Positions 27,700-36,943 of a stretch of 64,000 nt of DNA are shown here, one piece after another; within the stretch, counting starts at the first letter, position 1; the number at the start of each line of letters is the position of its first letter. The notes under the pieces are model-generated. The model was not told the DNA's origin. It searched no databases and saw only the letters and a list, made by a program, of their open reading frames with translations. Origin of the DNA: Timaviella obliquedivisa GSE-PSE-MK23-08B (GTDB lineage Bacteria; Cyanobacteriota; Cyanobacteriia; Elainellales; Elainellaceae); the NCBI GenBank assembly GCA_019358855.1, contig JAHHII010000001.1:372001-436000 (forward strand). Direction: 5' to 3'. Both the position numbers and the translations under genes were made by a program.

Positions 27700-30600
27700 C
27701 TAAACAAAGTAATTCCCTACTACCAAAGTCCCCGCGATCGCATCTCCAGCTTTTAACTTAATCCCCGAAATAGCCACCACTAAATCTTGGTTTTCCGAGA
27801 ACCCGGCGCTGCCACCGTTCACTGACAGATAGCTCTGATTCTGCCAGTTAAAGAGGACGGCTTCATTGACTGCCAATGGCTGTTTTCCGGAGCTGTTCTG
27901 GTTCTTGTCAGCATAGGCAGATTTAACGGCGGATTCTAAACTGGTGCCCTTGATATTGCCTGCATTGGAGAGTGATTTGGGACGATCGCTCGTCTTCAAG
28001 TCATCGTCAAAGTCGAGTTGGAAGCGATCGCCTTTTATAGGATCAAAACCTTTAATCCGGTCGGGCAGATCTACGAGAGAACCTGCTAATGCTTTTGCCT
28101 GAGTTGCACCAGAGAACACAAAGCGATCGGCTCCTGCCCCCCCATTCATTGTGTCTTGACCGTCGCCACTGACCAGGATATCGTTGCCGCTCCCCCCAAT
28201 TAATGTGTCGCCACCGTCCAAGCCAATTAGTCTATCGTTGCCCTTCAGTCCTCTAAGGGTGTCGGCGTTATCGGTGCCTTGGAGAATATCAGCTTTGTTT
28301 GTGCCTCGGCGGTTGATGCCTAGATCGTCGGCATTAACCGAGACTAGATTTGTCCAGCGATCGCTGGCAGTCATGTTAAGAGGATTTCCGGCTGTATCAA
28401 ACACGCCCGAGTCACTAGCAGAGATAGAAAGGACATAATCACCTCGGCGGTTCGTGAGCTTTTTAAGGTTGCTCAATGTCCAAGTAATGCCGTCTTCAGT
28501 GGCAAGGCTTGCCCCTTGCAAGGGCATGGTTTCACCGTTACGAACCAAACCTAAATCTGCCATATCAAAACCGCTGACGGCTTCAGCAAACTGAATCGTG
28601 ATGGCATCAACTTTGGTGCTGCGCGTTTTAGGAGAAACATCAATAATGTTGACTGACGGAGAGGTGCGATCGAGGATATAAGCTTCTCCCCTAAAATTGC
28701 CATTGCCACTTCCCGTCCCGCCTAAAACAATTCCTAAACTGTTAAGGATGGAATCATCATCAACCAGGTTAAGTCCGATCGCTCCATTCCCTGAGCCAGT
28801 GTTGACTGCCACAGTATAGTAGCTACCATTGACTCGCGTGACTGTGTCAATTCTGGCTCCAGTTACGTTGCTGGCTAAGGCAAAGTCTGCAGCATCCACT
28901 CGCAGCACATTTTCACTAAAAATCACCGAGAAATTGACTATGGCAGCATTGGTGGGGCTACCTTCTAGGCGGCTGATGGATGCCACTCTGGGCGGTGTTT
29001 TAGTGATGTTATAAGCTTGTCCGGTCAAGTTGCCGTTGCCTGCCCCTGTCCCTCCAAGAGATAGGTTCACTGCGTTTTTAATAGAATCGTTGTCTACTAA
29101 GTTCAGACCCAGTGTGCCGCTGCCGTTGCCCGTGTTAACCAAGACGTTATAACTTTTACCGCTGCCTGTGACCGAGGTAATGCTAGTGCCCGTTAATCCT
29201 GAAGCGACTAGAGCAAAATCTGCGGCATCTACCCCAGTCACGTTCTGGTTAAACGTAACCGCGTAGTTAACGCTGCCAGCGGCGATCGGGTTAGGATTCA
29301 CTAACGTAATGCCAGCTGCCAAAGGCGCACTCTTAATCAGGGTGTAAGATTGCCCAGCAAAGTTGCCATTGCCGTTACCAACATCTGCTAGCACGACACC
29401 CAGAGTATTTTTAATTGAGTCATTGTCAGTCAGATTAAGCGTCAGTGTGCCATCACCGCTACCTGTATTAATTGCCACGGTATAGGTTTTACTATCAATA
29501 GGCGTTACAGAGGCAATGCTGGCTCCCGTTATTCCAGACGAAACTAGCGTAAAGTCTGCGGTATCAACTCCTGTAACGTTTTGGCTAAAGGCAACGGTGT
29601 AGGAAACGCTCGACGCATTCAATGTCTCTAGTTCATTGCGAGTCATGGAAACTACAATAGGCGGGGTTTTGTCAATGCTGTAAATTGCGCCTGTGTAGTT
29701 TCCATTGACAGATCCAATGCCGCCCAATGCTAAGCGACGGGTATCATTACTAGCGATCGAATCATCATCCACCAGGTTTAGTCCTAAGTCACCATTTCCT
29801 GTTCCGGTCTTAACTTCTACGTCGTAGACATTGTTACTGATTTTAGTGACCGTATTAACAGTGGCTCCTGTAATGCCTGTGGCAACTAGGGCAAAATCTG
29901 TTGGATCAACTCCCGTAACATCTGTGTCGAAGGTGACTGTGTAAACGACTGTTGTAGATGCGGTGAGCGCATCTGGGCTTTTGCGAACGATGGAAAAGAC
30001 TCTGGGCGGAATGCGATTGATGGTGTACTCTTCTCCAGGCATTTCACCATTGTTTATGCCTGTGCCACCGAGGGGGGTGCCGCTGGTTTCAATCGTGTCA
30101 TCGTCTACGACATTGAGCCTGAGCGTGCCCGTGTTTCCGGTGCCTGTTCTGACCAACACGGTATAGGCTCTACCGCTACCTGTTATGGAGTCGATCGCCG
30201 CTCCAGTGATGCCGCTGGAAGCAGTGAGGCTAAAGTCACTGATATCAACACCTGTTACGTCTTGGCTAAAATTGACGGCGTACCCAACGATGCCGCTGGC
30301 AGTAGGATTTAGATCGGATCGGCTAATAGAAGCAACTGTAGGCGGAATAACGACGGCAACTGATCCAAACAGGTTAGGGGTGTCGGTTCCAGTGCTGCCA
30401 GCATCGGTTGCTGTGTTGAAACTGAAGAGTGGTGAATTTTCGGAGATGACTGTGCCAGCGACAGAGTTGACGTATAGAGCGCCCCCTTTGCCAATGCCAC
30501 GGTTGCCTGATGTCGTATTGCCGCTGCCGCCTTCACCCCGTCTGGCAGCATTGGTATTGAAGGAAGTCGTGCTGAGCCGGAGAGTGCCGCCATTGACAAA

Positions 30601-31566
30601 AACGGCGCCCCCTAGACCATCGCCGCCATTGCCGCCGCCGCTACTGAAACTGTCGCCGCCGTTCCCCCCGATCGCCTGATTATTTTCAAACGTGACATTA
30701 ATAGTAGTGACTGAGCCGCCGTTGATATAAAGCCCGCCGCCTTGACCATTGCCGCCGTTGCTGCCGCCTGTTGTGGTGCCGTTTATGCCTAAAGCGCCGG
30801 AGGCTCTGCCTTTGGCGATCGTCAGGTTAGAAACGCGAACCGTGCCGCTGTTGACGTAGAGAACACGGAAAGCATTGTTACCGCTGATGGTGCGGCTGTT
30901 GCCCACAAAGTCAATGTTGCTATTGATTTGTGGCAGTTCTTCTGACAGGGTAATGTCGTTATTGAAGTTAAATTTATCGTCTTCAAGAGTACCGTTGGCT
31001 GCGATAATGGCATTTTTAAGATCGGCAAAACTGCTGATGTTGAAGTTTTGTAGGGTGGTAGGGTAGGCTGCGAGGACTGCGGGGGCGATCGCCATGCCTG
31101 ATTTCACTTCCCCCGTACAAAACCCTAGCTCCCAATCGCCGCCTAACTCCCTACTCCCAGTCAAATTTTCAGAAGCCGCAACATTTGCCCGTAGCCCTAA
31201 GCTCAACTGCTGCACGAACGCTTTGCCTAACCTCCCCGCTGCCAAATTGCACCCATATAATAGGACATCGGCATTTTTTGCCAGAGCCTTGCTCCACTGG
31301 CGTATTTCCTCAATGTATTGATTTAAATTAGTGGCGGCTAGCTCAGTCGAGCCTAACTGCAAGTTAGCTTCACTACCGTGGGAGAGAATTTGTAGACTCT
31401 CAATCTCTCGGCGCTCTGCTAAAACCTGGCTGATTTGCCGAATGCCATCTTGAGTCGGGTCAAGCACAATGACTTCGGCTTCTGAATGTACACCTTGAAC
31501 CAGGCTGAGATAGTTATCAACGTGGGAGTCAATAAAAAGCAGAGTCGAAAGAGTTGAAGAAGTCAT
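27700..31566 (-). CDS. Giant DUF4347 / repeat / RTX-type surface or secreted protein
   Basis: A 1288-residue protein. Domain order: DUF4347 at about residues 5-175 (LLFIDSHVDNYLSLVQGV, ILSHGSEANLQLG, LLYGCNLAAGRLG); a Gly/Asn-rich right-handed beta-helix-like region at about 180-400; five tandem repeats of about 111 residues each (about 407-965), each with VTGVDxxDFxLxxSGITGA and NLVDDDSI-like motifs; one more Ig-like domain; then RTX calcium-binding nonapeptides (GNDRLIGLDGGDTLIGGSG) near 1090-1150 and a C-terminal beta domain. No N-terminal signal peptide is seen; RTX and C-terminal domains suggest type I secretion. I chose ATG 31566, where DUF4347 begins; a TTG 90 bases upstream adds an unrelated stretch. 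Likely adhesin or sheath protein; function inferred. Confidence 0.85.
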   Translation of the reverse strand: MTSSTLSTLLFIDSHVDNYLSLVQGVHSEAEVIVLDPTQDGIRQISQVLAERREIESLQILSHGSEANLQLGSTELAATNLNQYIEEIRQWSKALAKNADVLLYGCNLAAGRLGKAFVQQLSLGLRANVAASENLTGSRELGGDWELGFCTGEVKSGMAIAPAVLAAYPTTLQNFNISSFADLKNAIIAANGTLEDDKFNFNNDITLSEELPQINSNIDFVGNSRTISGNNAFRVLYVNSGTVRVSNLTIAKGRASGALGINGTTTGGSNGGNGQGGGLYINGGSVTTINVTFENNQAIGGNGGDSFSSGGGNGGDGLGGAVFVNGGTLRLSTTSFNTNAARRGEGGSGNTTSGNRGIGKGGALYVNSVAGTVISENSPLFSFNTATDAGSTGTDTPNLFGSVAVVIPPTVASISRSDLNPTASGIVGYAVNFSQDVTGVDISDFSLTASSGITGAAIDSITGSGRAYTVLVRTGTGNTGTLRLNVVDDDTIETSGTPLGGTGINNGEMPGEEYTINRIPPRVFSIVRKSPDALTASTTVVYTVTFDTDVTGVDPTDFALVATGITGATVNTVTKISNNVYDVEVKTGTGNGDLGLNLVDDDSIASNDTRRLALGGIGSVNGNYTGAIYSIDKTPPIVVSMTRNELETLNASSVSYTVAFSQNVTGVDTADFTLVSSGITGASIASVTPIDSKTYTVAINTGSGDGTLTLNLTDNDSIKNTLGVVLADVGNGNGNFAGQSYTLIKSAPLAAGITLVNPNPIAAGSVNYAVTFNQNVTGVDAADFALVASGLTGTSITSVTGSGKSYNVLVNTGNGSGTLGLNLVDNDSIKNAVNLSLGGTGAGNGNLTGQAYNITKTPPRVASISRLEGSPTNAAIVNFSVIFSENVLRVDAADFALASNVTGARIDTVTRVNGSYYTVAVNTGSGNGAIGLNLVDDDSILNSLGIVLGGTGSGNGNFRGEAYILDRTSPSVNIIDVSPKTRSTKVDAITIQFAEAVSGFDMADLGLVRNGETMPLQGASLATEDGITWTLSNLKKLTNRRGDYVLSISASDSGVFDTAGNPLNMTASDRWTNLVSVNADDLGINRRGTNKADILQGTDNADTLRGLKGNDRLIGLDGGDTLIGGSGNDILVSGDGQDTMNGGAGADRFVFSGATQAKALAGSLVDLPDRIKGFDPIKGDRFQLDFDDDLKTSDRPKSLSNAGNIKGTSLESAVKSAYADKNQNSSGKQPLAVNEAVLFNWQNQSYLSVNGGSAGFSENQDLVVAISGIKLKAGDAIAGTLVVGNYFV

Positions 31567-31660
31567 GGGTAGTGCTTTCTCAGCGGGAAAGTTGAGAGCG
31601 AAAGAGATGAAAGTTTTTCGCTTATGTGAATATTCCCTCTGGCACCAAGCAAGCAATCAT

Positions 31661-31721
31661 TCTGTAGAAAACAGCCTTTTCTGTAGAAAACAGTCTTTAG
31701 TCATAAGAAAATAGCCTTTGG
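31661..31721. repeat. Three tandem ~20-base units upstream of desA
   Basis: TCTGTAGAAAACAGCCTTT at 31661-31679 is repeated as TCTGTAGAAAACAGTCTTT at 31680-31698 and again, degenerate, as TCATAAGAAAATAGCCTTT at 31701-31719. Each of the first two units contains CTGT/ACAG arms. They lie in the 421-base divergent spacer 31567-31987 between the DUF4347 gene and desA, where a regulator-binding array would be expected. Nothing else in that spacer is recognised. Confidence 0.7.
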
Positions 31722-31987
31722 TTACACACACTTATTACAGATTTTGAGAGTCTCTTAACAAAGGTATACTTAGCAAGGCAGTTTAACCTGCCACGACTTG
31801 TGCACAGGTTGCCTTGTATAGAAGTAAGCTGTTGCAAGTTTAGCTTGCAGATAGATTTAGGGTAGAGATCCCAGAGGATCGTTAAGCCCGAAACTGTCTA
31901 TCCTGCTCTGTCTAATCTGAAATTTTTCAATTGGACAGATAGTTTTTTGTGTCTAAATTTTCGTACATCCAGAGAGTTTCTTCATTC

Positions 31988-33052
31988 ATGACGGTATCAG
32001 CGGAAAAGATTGAGAATTTGGCTCCTGCCACAATAAATGCCTTAGATGCCTCTTCCTTACGGCTCAGGCACATTTTACAGACGCTCCCTTCTGAATGCTT
32101 TCAAAAGAATCGTTTTAAGGCATGGACTGCGGCTTTGGTGAGTGTGTTGACTGTGACGATCGGCTATGGGGCGATCGCTTATTCCCCCTGGTTCTTGCTG
32201 CCCTTAGCTTGGGTGTTTACTGGAACCGCAGCAACAGGCTGGTTTGTAATTGGTCACGACTGCGGGCATCGCTCCTTTGCTAACCGCCGTTGGGTGAATG
32301 ATTTGGTTGGGCACATTTTTATGATGCCGTTGGTGTATCCATTCCATAGCTGGCGAATTTTGCATAACTTCCATCACAAGCACACCAACAAACTAGAAGT
32401 TGACAATGCTTGGCAGCCGTTCATGACGGATTTTTATGATGAAATGGGTGGATTTCAGCAATGGGCTTACCGTCGAATGCGCGGCGGCTTTTGGTGGTTA
32501 GCTTCTACAATCCATTGGAGTTTGCTGCACTTTAACTTGAATGAGTTTGCGCCTAAAGATCATCGTAAAGTGAAGCTATCTATTGCTTCAGTTGTTCTAT
32601 TTGCAGCGATCGCCTTCCCTCTTCTCATTGCCACCACAGGCATTTGGGGCTTTGTCAAATTCTGGCTCATGCCCTGGCTGGTCTACCATTTTTGGATGAG
32701 TACTTTTACTTTAGTACACCATACTCATCCTGAAATCCCTTTCACGCCTGCGGAAGACTGGAGTGAGGCAACGGCTCAACTGACCGGAACCGTGCACTGT
32801 GAATATCCTCGCTGGGTGGAGTTCCTTTGCCACGATATTAACGTCCATATCCCTCATCACATTTCCACCGCCATTCCTTCTTACAACTTGCGTATGGCAC
32901 ACCAGAGTCTTAAGCAGAACTGGGGAAAGCATTTGTTAGAGTACCGCTTTTCATTCGAGTTTATGAAGCAGATTGTGGCACAGTGCCATTTGCATAATCC
33001 TGATGATCTGCTTTATCAATCTTTCCGGCAGCATCACCAAAATGATCAGTAA
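31988..33052 (+). CDS. desA: Acyl-lipid Delta12 fatty acid desaturase
   Basis: A 354-residue integral membrane enzyme that introduces the Delta12 double bond into lipid-bound oleate. The three histidine boxes that hold the di-iron site are HDCGH at 90-94, HNFHHKH at 126-132 and HIPHH at 287-291. The sequence [20 protein letters not shown] and [19 protein letters not shown] are typical of cyanobacterial DesA. I use ATG 31988; a GTG at 31949 would add 13 residues but lacks a ribosome site. desA is usually cold-induced; three tandem repeats upstream may be involved. A long hairpin follows at 33142. Confidence 0.95.
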   Translation: MTVSAEKIENLAPATINALDASSLRLRHILQTLPSECFQKNRFKAWTAALVSVLTVTIGYGAIAYSPWFLLPLAWVFTGTAATGWFVIGHDCGHRSFANRRWVNDLVGHIFMMPLVYPFHSWRILHNFHHKHTNKLEVDNAWQPFMTDFYDEMGGFQQWAYRRMRGGFWWLASTIHWSLLHFNLNEFAPKDHRKVKLSIASVVLFAAIAFPLLIATTGIWGFVKFWLMPWLVYHFWMSTFTLVHHTHPEIPFTPAEDWSEATAQLTGTVHCEYPRWVEFLCHDINVHIPHHISTAIPSYNLRMAHQSLKQNWGKHLLEYRFSFEFMKQIVAQCHLHNPDDLLYQSFRQHHQNDQ

Positions 33053-33141
33053 AAATTCGGACTTGTAACGCTAGATACAATAGATAAGATCAGTGTTGAG
33101 GAAGAAGGTAAGCCTTCTGCAGACTTAGATCTAGCGGTTTC

Positions 33142-33214
33142 AATAGGCGATCGCCGTTCTTTAGCATTGAGAAGGAAACTCATGCTAAAAATAGTGAGCG
33201 ATCGCCTATTTTTT
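33142..33214 (+). terminator. Nested hairpin terminator after desA
   Basis: The outer arms AATAGGCGATCGC (33142-33154) and GCGATCGCCTATT (33198-33210) are a perfect 13-base match and end in a run of six T. Inside lies a second hairpin, TTTAGCATTGAG with CTCATGCTAAA, with one bulged T and loop AAGGAAA. It is 90 bases past the desA stop in the 349-base gap 33053-33401. The T run makes it a plus-strand terminator; the extra inner hairpin is unusual. Confidence 0.75.
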
Positions 33215-33401
33215 ATGGTTCACCGCTGAGTCAAGCTGCTAGAATTAGCAGGCGTAAGAGACAGATCTAAAGGTTTACTACCTGTAGGGTATTAGCATAA
33301 TTTAATTATGTGTATATAGCGTCACTGGTACAGGTTTATCCTGATATCTAGCCTTTTCATTCAAGACGGTCATCTGGCTGTGGTGTAGAGGAAAACAAGG
33401 A

Positions 33402-34121
33402 ATGAGCGGGGATACTGCGGCATTTTTAGCAGGTTGTGCCGTCACAGGAGTGGCGGCATTGCTGTTGGCAAAAGGCGATTTTGCTAACGGGCAGGTAGGG
33501 TCATTGCAGCCCATCCAATCCGTCGTACCTTCATCTTTGGCAACCCCTGCCCCTGCCTCAATATCTCCTACTGATCAACTAGAAGATGTTCAGCGTGGCT
33601 GGCAGGTTCAGACTAAATTAGAGCAGCAGCAAGATGTTGCCAGAGAGCTTTCCGATCAACTCAAGAGTCAACAGAGTTTGGCTGATGATTTGAAAAGTCA
33701 GGTGGCTAAGCAACAGAGCGAATCAGAGGATTTGAAAAGCCAGCTAGACAAGCAGCAAAGAAATACTGAGATGTTGATGGCGCAGTTGCAGGAGCAGCAG
33801 CGCATCATTGATAAGGTTGCCGCTGCCTCGCAGGCACGCCCTCTAGAGCTAACCAATCGCCCCTCAGATAATGGCAATGTGCAGATGGTGGTGTTAGCGA
33901 TCGGGGCAGTGATTTTGGTCGTGATTGTAGTAGGTACGATCGTTTTGGTGGGCGTAGTGCTGCTGGTCGCTATGTCTCGTCGTCGTCAGCCTCGGACAGT
34001 GCACGTAATGCAGCAACCCATGCCTCAGTCTTACGCCTTTCCTGAACAGCACCTTTTGCCTCAGCGCTCTAACCGGATTAGACCTCCAAAGCAAATTGAT
34101 GTAGATTATTACGCTGACTAG
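33402..34121 (+). CDS. Coiled-coil membrane protein, unknown
   Basis: A 239-residue protein. An N-terminal hydrophobic stretch (about 5-24) is followed by a Pro/Ser linker, then a clear coiled coil at about 60-150 with three copies of a DLKSQ-containing heptad (SDQLKSQQSLADDLKSQ, ESEDLKSQLDKQQ), and then a strong membrane helix at about 168-192 rich in Val and Ile, ended by SRRR. The last 45 residues are polar, with PMPQSYAFPEQ. No family recognised. It lies 138 bases before the rubisco activase gene on the same strand, so a common transcript is possible but not shown. Confidence 0.7.
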   Translation: MSGDTAAFLAGCAVTGVAALLLAKGDFANGQVGSLQPIQSVVPSSLATPAPASISPTDQLEDVQRGWQVQTKLEQQQDVARELSDQLKSQQSLADDLKSQVAKQQSESEDLKSQLDKQQRNTEMLMAQLQEQQRIIDKVAAASQARPLELTNRPSDNGNVQMVVLAIGAVILVVIVVGTIVLVGVVLLVAMSRRRQPRTVHVMQQPMPQSYAFPEQHLLPQRSNRIRPPKQIDVDYYAD

Positions 34122-34259
34122 CACAGTAGAGTTAATAACTGAGTTAACAACTATTGATTGACGGCGTGAGTCCGGCAAAAGGATATAGTCTTAGCGTTCT
34201 CCATCTTGAAACCTGCTAAGTAAGCAGCGTTGCCGCTGCCCAAGCGATCGCCCAAAACT

Positions 34260-35555
34260 ATGACTTACTACATTTCTCCCCGCTTTCTCAACAAGCTTGC
34301 CATTCACATTACCAAAAACTTTCTCAAGCTCCCTAACGTCAGAGTTCCGCTGATTTTAGGGATTCATGGACGCAAAGGCGAAGGCAAATCTTTTCAGTGT
34401 GAGCTAGTTTTTGAGCGAATGGGCATTGAAGTGGTTCACATGTCTGCAGGAGAGCTAGAAAGCCCAGATGCAGGCGACCCGGCAAGAACGATTCGGGTAC
34501 GCTACCGCGAAGCCGCTGATCTGGTGAAGGTGCGGGGCAAAATGGCAGTACTGATGATCAATGATATTGATGCAGGCGCAGGACGGGTTGATCAATACAC
34601 CCAGTACACTGTCAATACTCAGTTAGTCAACGGCACCCTGATGAACATTGCCGATAATCCGACCAATGTTCAGCTTCCAGGCAGCTATGACTCTGAGCCA
34701 GTGCAGCGAATTCCTATCATTGTGACTGGGAACGATTTTGCGACCTTATATGCGCCTTTAATTCGAGATGGACGCATGGAGAAGTTTTTCTGGGAGCCCA
34801 ATCGAGACGATCGCATCGGGACGGTCAGCGGTATTTTTGAGGCAGATGCAGTAGCACGGGGCGATATTGAGAAATTAGTCGATACCTTTCCTGAACAATC
34901 TATCGACTTTTATGGAGCCTTGCGATCGCGCCTTTATGATGAACAGGTTCAGCAGTTAATCGAATCTGTCGGCATTGATGGCATTTCCTTACGGGTTGTT
35001 AACAGCGCCGAAGCACCCCCCGAGTTCAAAAAGCCCAACTTCAGCCTGCCCCATTTGCTCGAAATTGGTGGTGAAATGGTTGCAGAGCAGAAGCGAATTC
35101 AAGAAATGCGTTTAGCTGAAGAGTACAACAAGTCTCTTTACTTCACTCGAAAAGGAGAAGCGATTGCTCAGCAAGCTTCTGTCTCTCAATCTCCTTTCCC
35201 CTCTCCCGTTTCTCAGTCTCCCATTGCTTCTCCGTCTGTTGCGTCTAATGGTTCTTCTCAGAGCTATGCAGGACAGCCTGCTTCAACTCGCTTAACTCCA
35301 GATATAGTAACTGAGGTCAATCGAATTTTGGGTATGGGCGATCGCCTGGGCATTGAGTGGGTAGACGAGCGCCGCTTTCGGGCAAACTCATGGAATTGCT
35401 ACAACACCTTACAGGGAAACGGTGCAGAGGCATTGGCGGTTTTAGAGACTTGCTTAGAAGAACATTCTGGGGACTATATTCGTCTGGTCAGCATTGCTGC
35501 TAAAGACCGACGGAGAATTTCTGAAAATATTATTCACCGTCCTTCCAGTCGGTAA
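34260..35555 (+). CDS. rca: Rubisco activase with C-terminal SSUL domain
   Basis: A 431-residue AAA+ protein that removes inhibitory sugar phosphates from rubisco. The Walker A motif is GRKGEGKS at 37-44, Walker B is VLMINDIDAG at about 97-106, and VTGNDFATLYAPLIRDGRMEKF is the sensor/arginine region. After the AAA part (to about 290) and a Ser/Pro linker (about 310-342), residues about 345-425 form a rubisco small-subunit-like domain (WVDERRFRANSWNCYNTLQ), which in cyanobacteria targets Rca into carboxysomes. ATG 34260 gives the usual start MTYYISPRFL. Rca is present in only part of the cyanobacteria. Downstream, a minus-strand terminator marks the boundary with the next gene. Confidence 0.95.
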   Translation: MTYYISPRFLNKLAIHITKNFLKLPNVRVPLILGIHGRKGEGKSFQCELVFERMGIEVVHMSAGELESPDAGDPARTIRVRYREAADLVKVRGKMAVLMINDIDAGAGRVDQYTQYTVNTQLVNGTLMNIADNPTNVQLPGSYDSEPVQRIPIIVTGNDFATLYAPLIRDGRMEKFFWEPNRDDRIGTVSGIFEADAVARGDIEKLVDTFPEQSIDFYGALRSRLYDEQVQQLIESVGIDGISLRVVNSAEAPPEFKKPNFSLPHLLEIGGEMVAEQKRIQEMRLAEEYNKSLYFTRKGEAIAQQASVSQSPFPSPVSQSPIASPSVASNGSSQSYAGQPASTRLTPDIVTEVNRILGMGDRLGIEWVDERRFRANSWNCYNTLQGNGAEALAVLETCLEEHSGDYIRLVSIAAKDRRRISENIIHRPSSR

Positions 35556-35577
35556 GAGCGATCGCAGTCAGTAATGC

Positions 35578-35612
35578 TAAAAAAATAAAAACCCCTAGCT
35601 AATTGCCAGAGG
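35578..35612 (-). terminator. Minus-strand terminator for the gene at 35797
   Basis: On the minus strand CCTCTGGC and GCTAGGGG pair fully (two G-U pairs included) around loop AATTA and are followed by TTTTTATTTTTTT. It lies about 185 bases past the stop of the minus-strand gene 35797-36285. Confidence 0.7.
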
Positions 35613-35796
35613 TCAGAATCATCAGGGTGCATCTACCACTACTTTTTACGCTGTTTTTCTGGGTAAGTCCGGGACGTTTTGAAGACTTAAAATTTTTAAA
35701 GGCTTAAAACTTTGATAGAGAAGCTTATAGGTTTAAGAGTTTACACGTAACTTTTCAAAGCCCCTAAAGCCGAGGACTGAACCTCTAATATTGTCT

Positions 35797-36285
35797 CTAA
35801 AAATCATCTTCTGAAGAGTCTGTAGCGCTAAAAGGCAGTCGCCATACGATCGCTTCTTTATCTGCACAAAACTCCGCTCCATCCACAACGCCGTAGGGAT
35901 GCATGGCACAAATAAACGGCGTTCCATTGTATACTTCGCCATGGTAGTGACGACAGCCCTGGCAAATAGGATGCTGAATGCTCAGAGATTCTGCTGAAAA
36001 ATCGGTGAAATCTGAAATCTGATCGATCCACTGAAGCTCGTACAGAAAGCTCTCAAGTTCAGCCCCTAATTCGAGAAAAGGATCTAGCCATTCTGTAAGT
36101 TGACTTTCTAGTTGCTCAATGGCAGGTGCGATCGCCTGTTCTATCTCATCTATAACTTCATCACTGAACTCTATTAAAATCAGTGCCCCACTGCCCATCT
36201 CTTTACTGGCATCTTGAAAAAACCTTTCCAGGCTAATAGCGGCTGTTTCTACATTTTTGACCCAATCCTGCTGCCAGTTTTCCAT
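35797..36285 (-). CDS. Conserved cyanobacterial protein with C-terminal cysteine cluster
   Basis: A 162-residue acidic protein. Residues 1-100 are helical and rich in Glu/Leu (WVKNVETAAISLERFFQDA; IEQLESQLTEWLDPFLELG). The C-terminal part has a cysteine/histidine cluster, CQGCRHYHGEVYNGTPFICA, then MHPYG and FCADKE, that looks like a small metal or Fe-S binding site. I recognise the type from cyanobacterial genomes (the C-x2-C-RHYHG motif) but know no function. It follows the phasin-like gene by 86 bases; a nine-pair hairpin with loop AAA lies between them at about 36328-36349. Confidence 0.75.
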   Translation of the reverse strand: MENWQQDWVKNVETAAISLERFFQDASKEMGSGALILIEFSDEVIDEIEQAIAPAIEQLESQLTEWLDPFLELGAELESFLYELQWIDQISDFTDFSAESLSIQHPICQGCRHYHGEVYNGTPFICAMHPYGVVDGAEFCADKEAIVWRLPFSATDSSEDDF

Positions 36286-36371
36286 ATTACGAGGATTTTA
36301 ATGAAGGATTTTGTATGAAGGTAATGCTCTCAGGCGAAACGCTTGAGAGAAAACTTGAGTAAGAGAAGCTT

Positions 36372-36752
36372 TTAATTTTTTTTGAGCCGTTGAAGCTCTT
36401 CTTGAAGCCTGACAATTTGGTCGCGGAGTTCGTCAGCAGCGCGATCGCTTGGGGCACCTGGATTCACTGGGTCGTCTTCTGAAAGAATTTCGATGCGGCG
36501 AGGTTGACTGGGCTGATCGGTAGCGCTTGATGACTGAACAGGGGGCTGTTGCTGTGCCCGACTGACCATTTCATCAACCATTTTCTTGGCATCCTCAGCA
36601 GTGATTTCTCCCCGTGCCACCATTTCATCAGCTAACTTTTGAGCCTGCGATCGCAGTTCTCCCAAAGTGCTACCCGCTTTTTCTGTGGCATAGGAAGCAA
36701 TTCCCACACCTAAATAAAACGCTTTTTGTACTAAATCTCCAAAACCTGCCAT
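36372..36752 (-). CDS. Phasin-like protein
   Basis: A 126-residue protein. The N-terminal part, FGDLVQKAFYLGVGIASYATE, followed by the helix GELRSQAQKLADEMVARGEITAEDA, resembles the cyanobacterial phasin / PhaF-PhaI regulator group, proteins that coat polyhydroxyalkanoate granules or have unrelated structural roles. A Ser/Pro/Gln linker is followed by a short coiled coil at the end (LRDQIVRLQEELQRLKKN). No pha genes are in the window, so granule binding is only an inference. It lies 97 bases downstream of the SRP RNA gene on the same strand. Confidence 0.75.
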   Translation of the reverse strand: MAGFGDLVQKAFYLGVGIASYATEKAGSTLGELRSQAQKLADEMVARGEITAEDAKKMVDEMVSRAQQQPPVQSSSATDQPSQPRRIEILSEDDPVNPGAPSDRAADELRDQIVRLQEELQRLKKN

Positions 36753-36849
36753 TGCTTTAGCTCTCCTCAGTAGACCGAGAGGTTACAAGTTCCAGGATAA
36801 GAGTAAATTCAGAAAACTGACTAGGATGAATCAACCTTTAAAACCAGGA

Positions 36850-36943
36850 GACCCGGAGTTCACGCCTACCTCAAGCATCCCGTGTTGCTGCTACCTTCCG
36901 GTCCTGACAAGATTTGGGCGTTGCGATCGCATGAGTCCGAGTC
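36850..36943 (-). ncRNA. ffs: Small signal recognition particle RNA (4.5S type)
   Basis: On the minus strand the apical domain reads GTCAGGACCGGAAGGTAGCA, followed by GCAACACGGG: the GGAA tetraloop and the asymmetric internal loop that bind Ffh. The ends pair: GACTCGGA at the 5' end (36943) with TCCGGGTC at the 3' end (36850), eight pairs including one G-U. The length of about 94 nt is normal for the small bacterial form. A TATTCT -10 element lies at 36951-36956, seven bases before the 5' end. With Ffh it targets membrane proteins co-translationally. Confidence 0.95.

Noticed and set aside
30185-30679. 164-codon plus-strand frame opposite the giant repeat protein
   Set aside because: It is the antisense of the repeat and Gly/Asn-rich region, whose codon bias keeps the opposite frame open.
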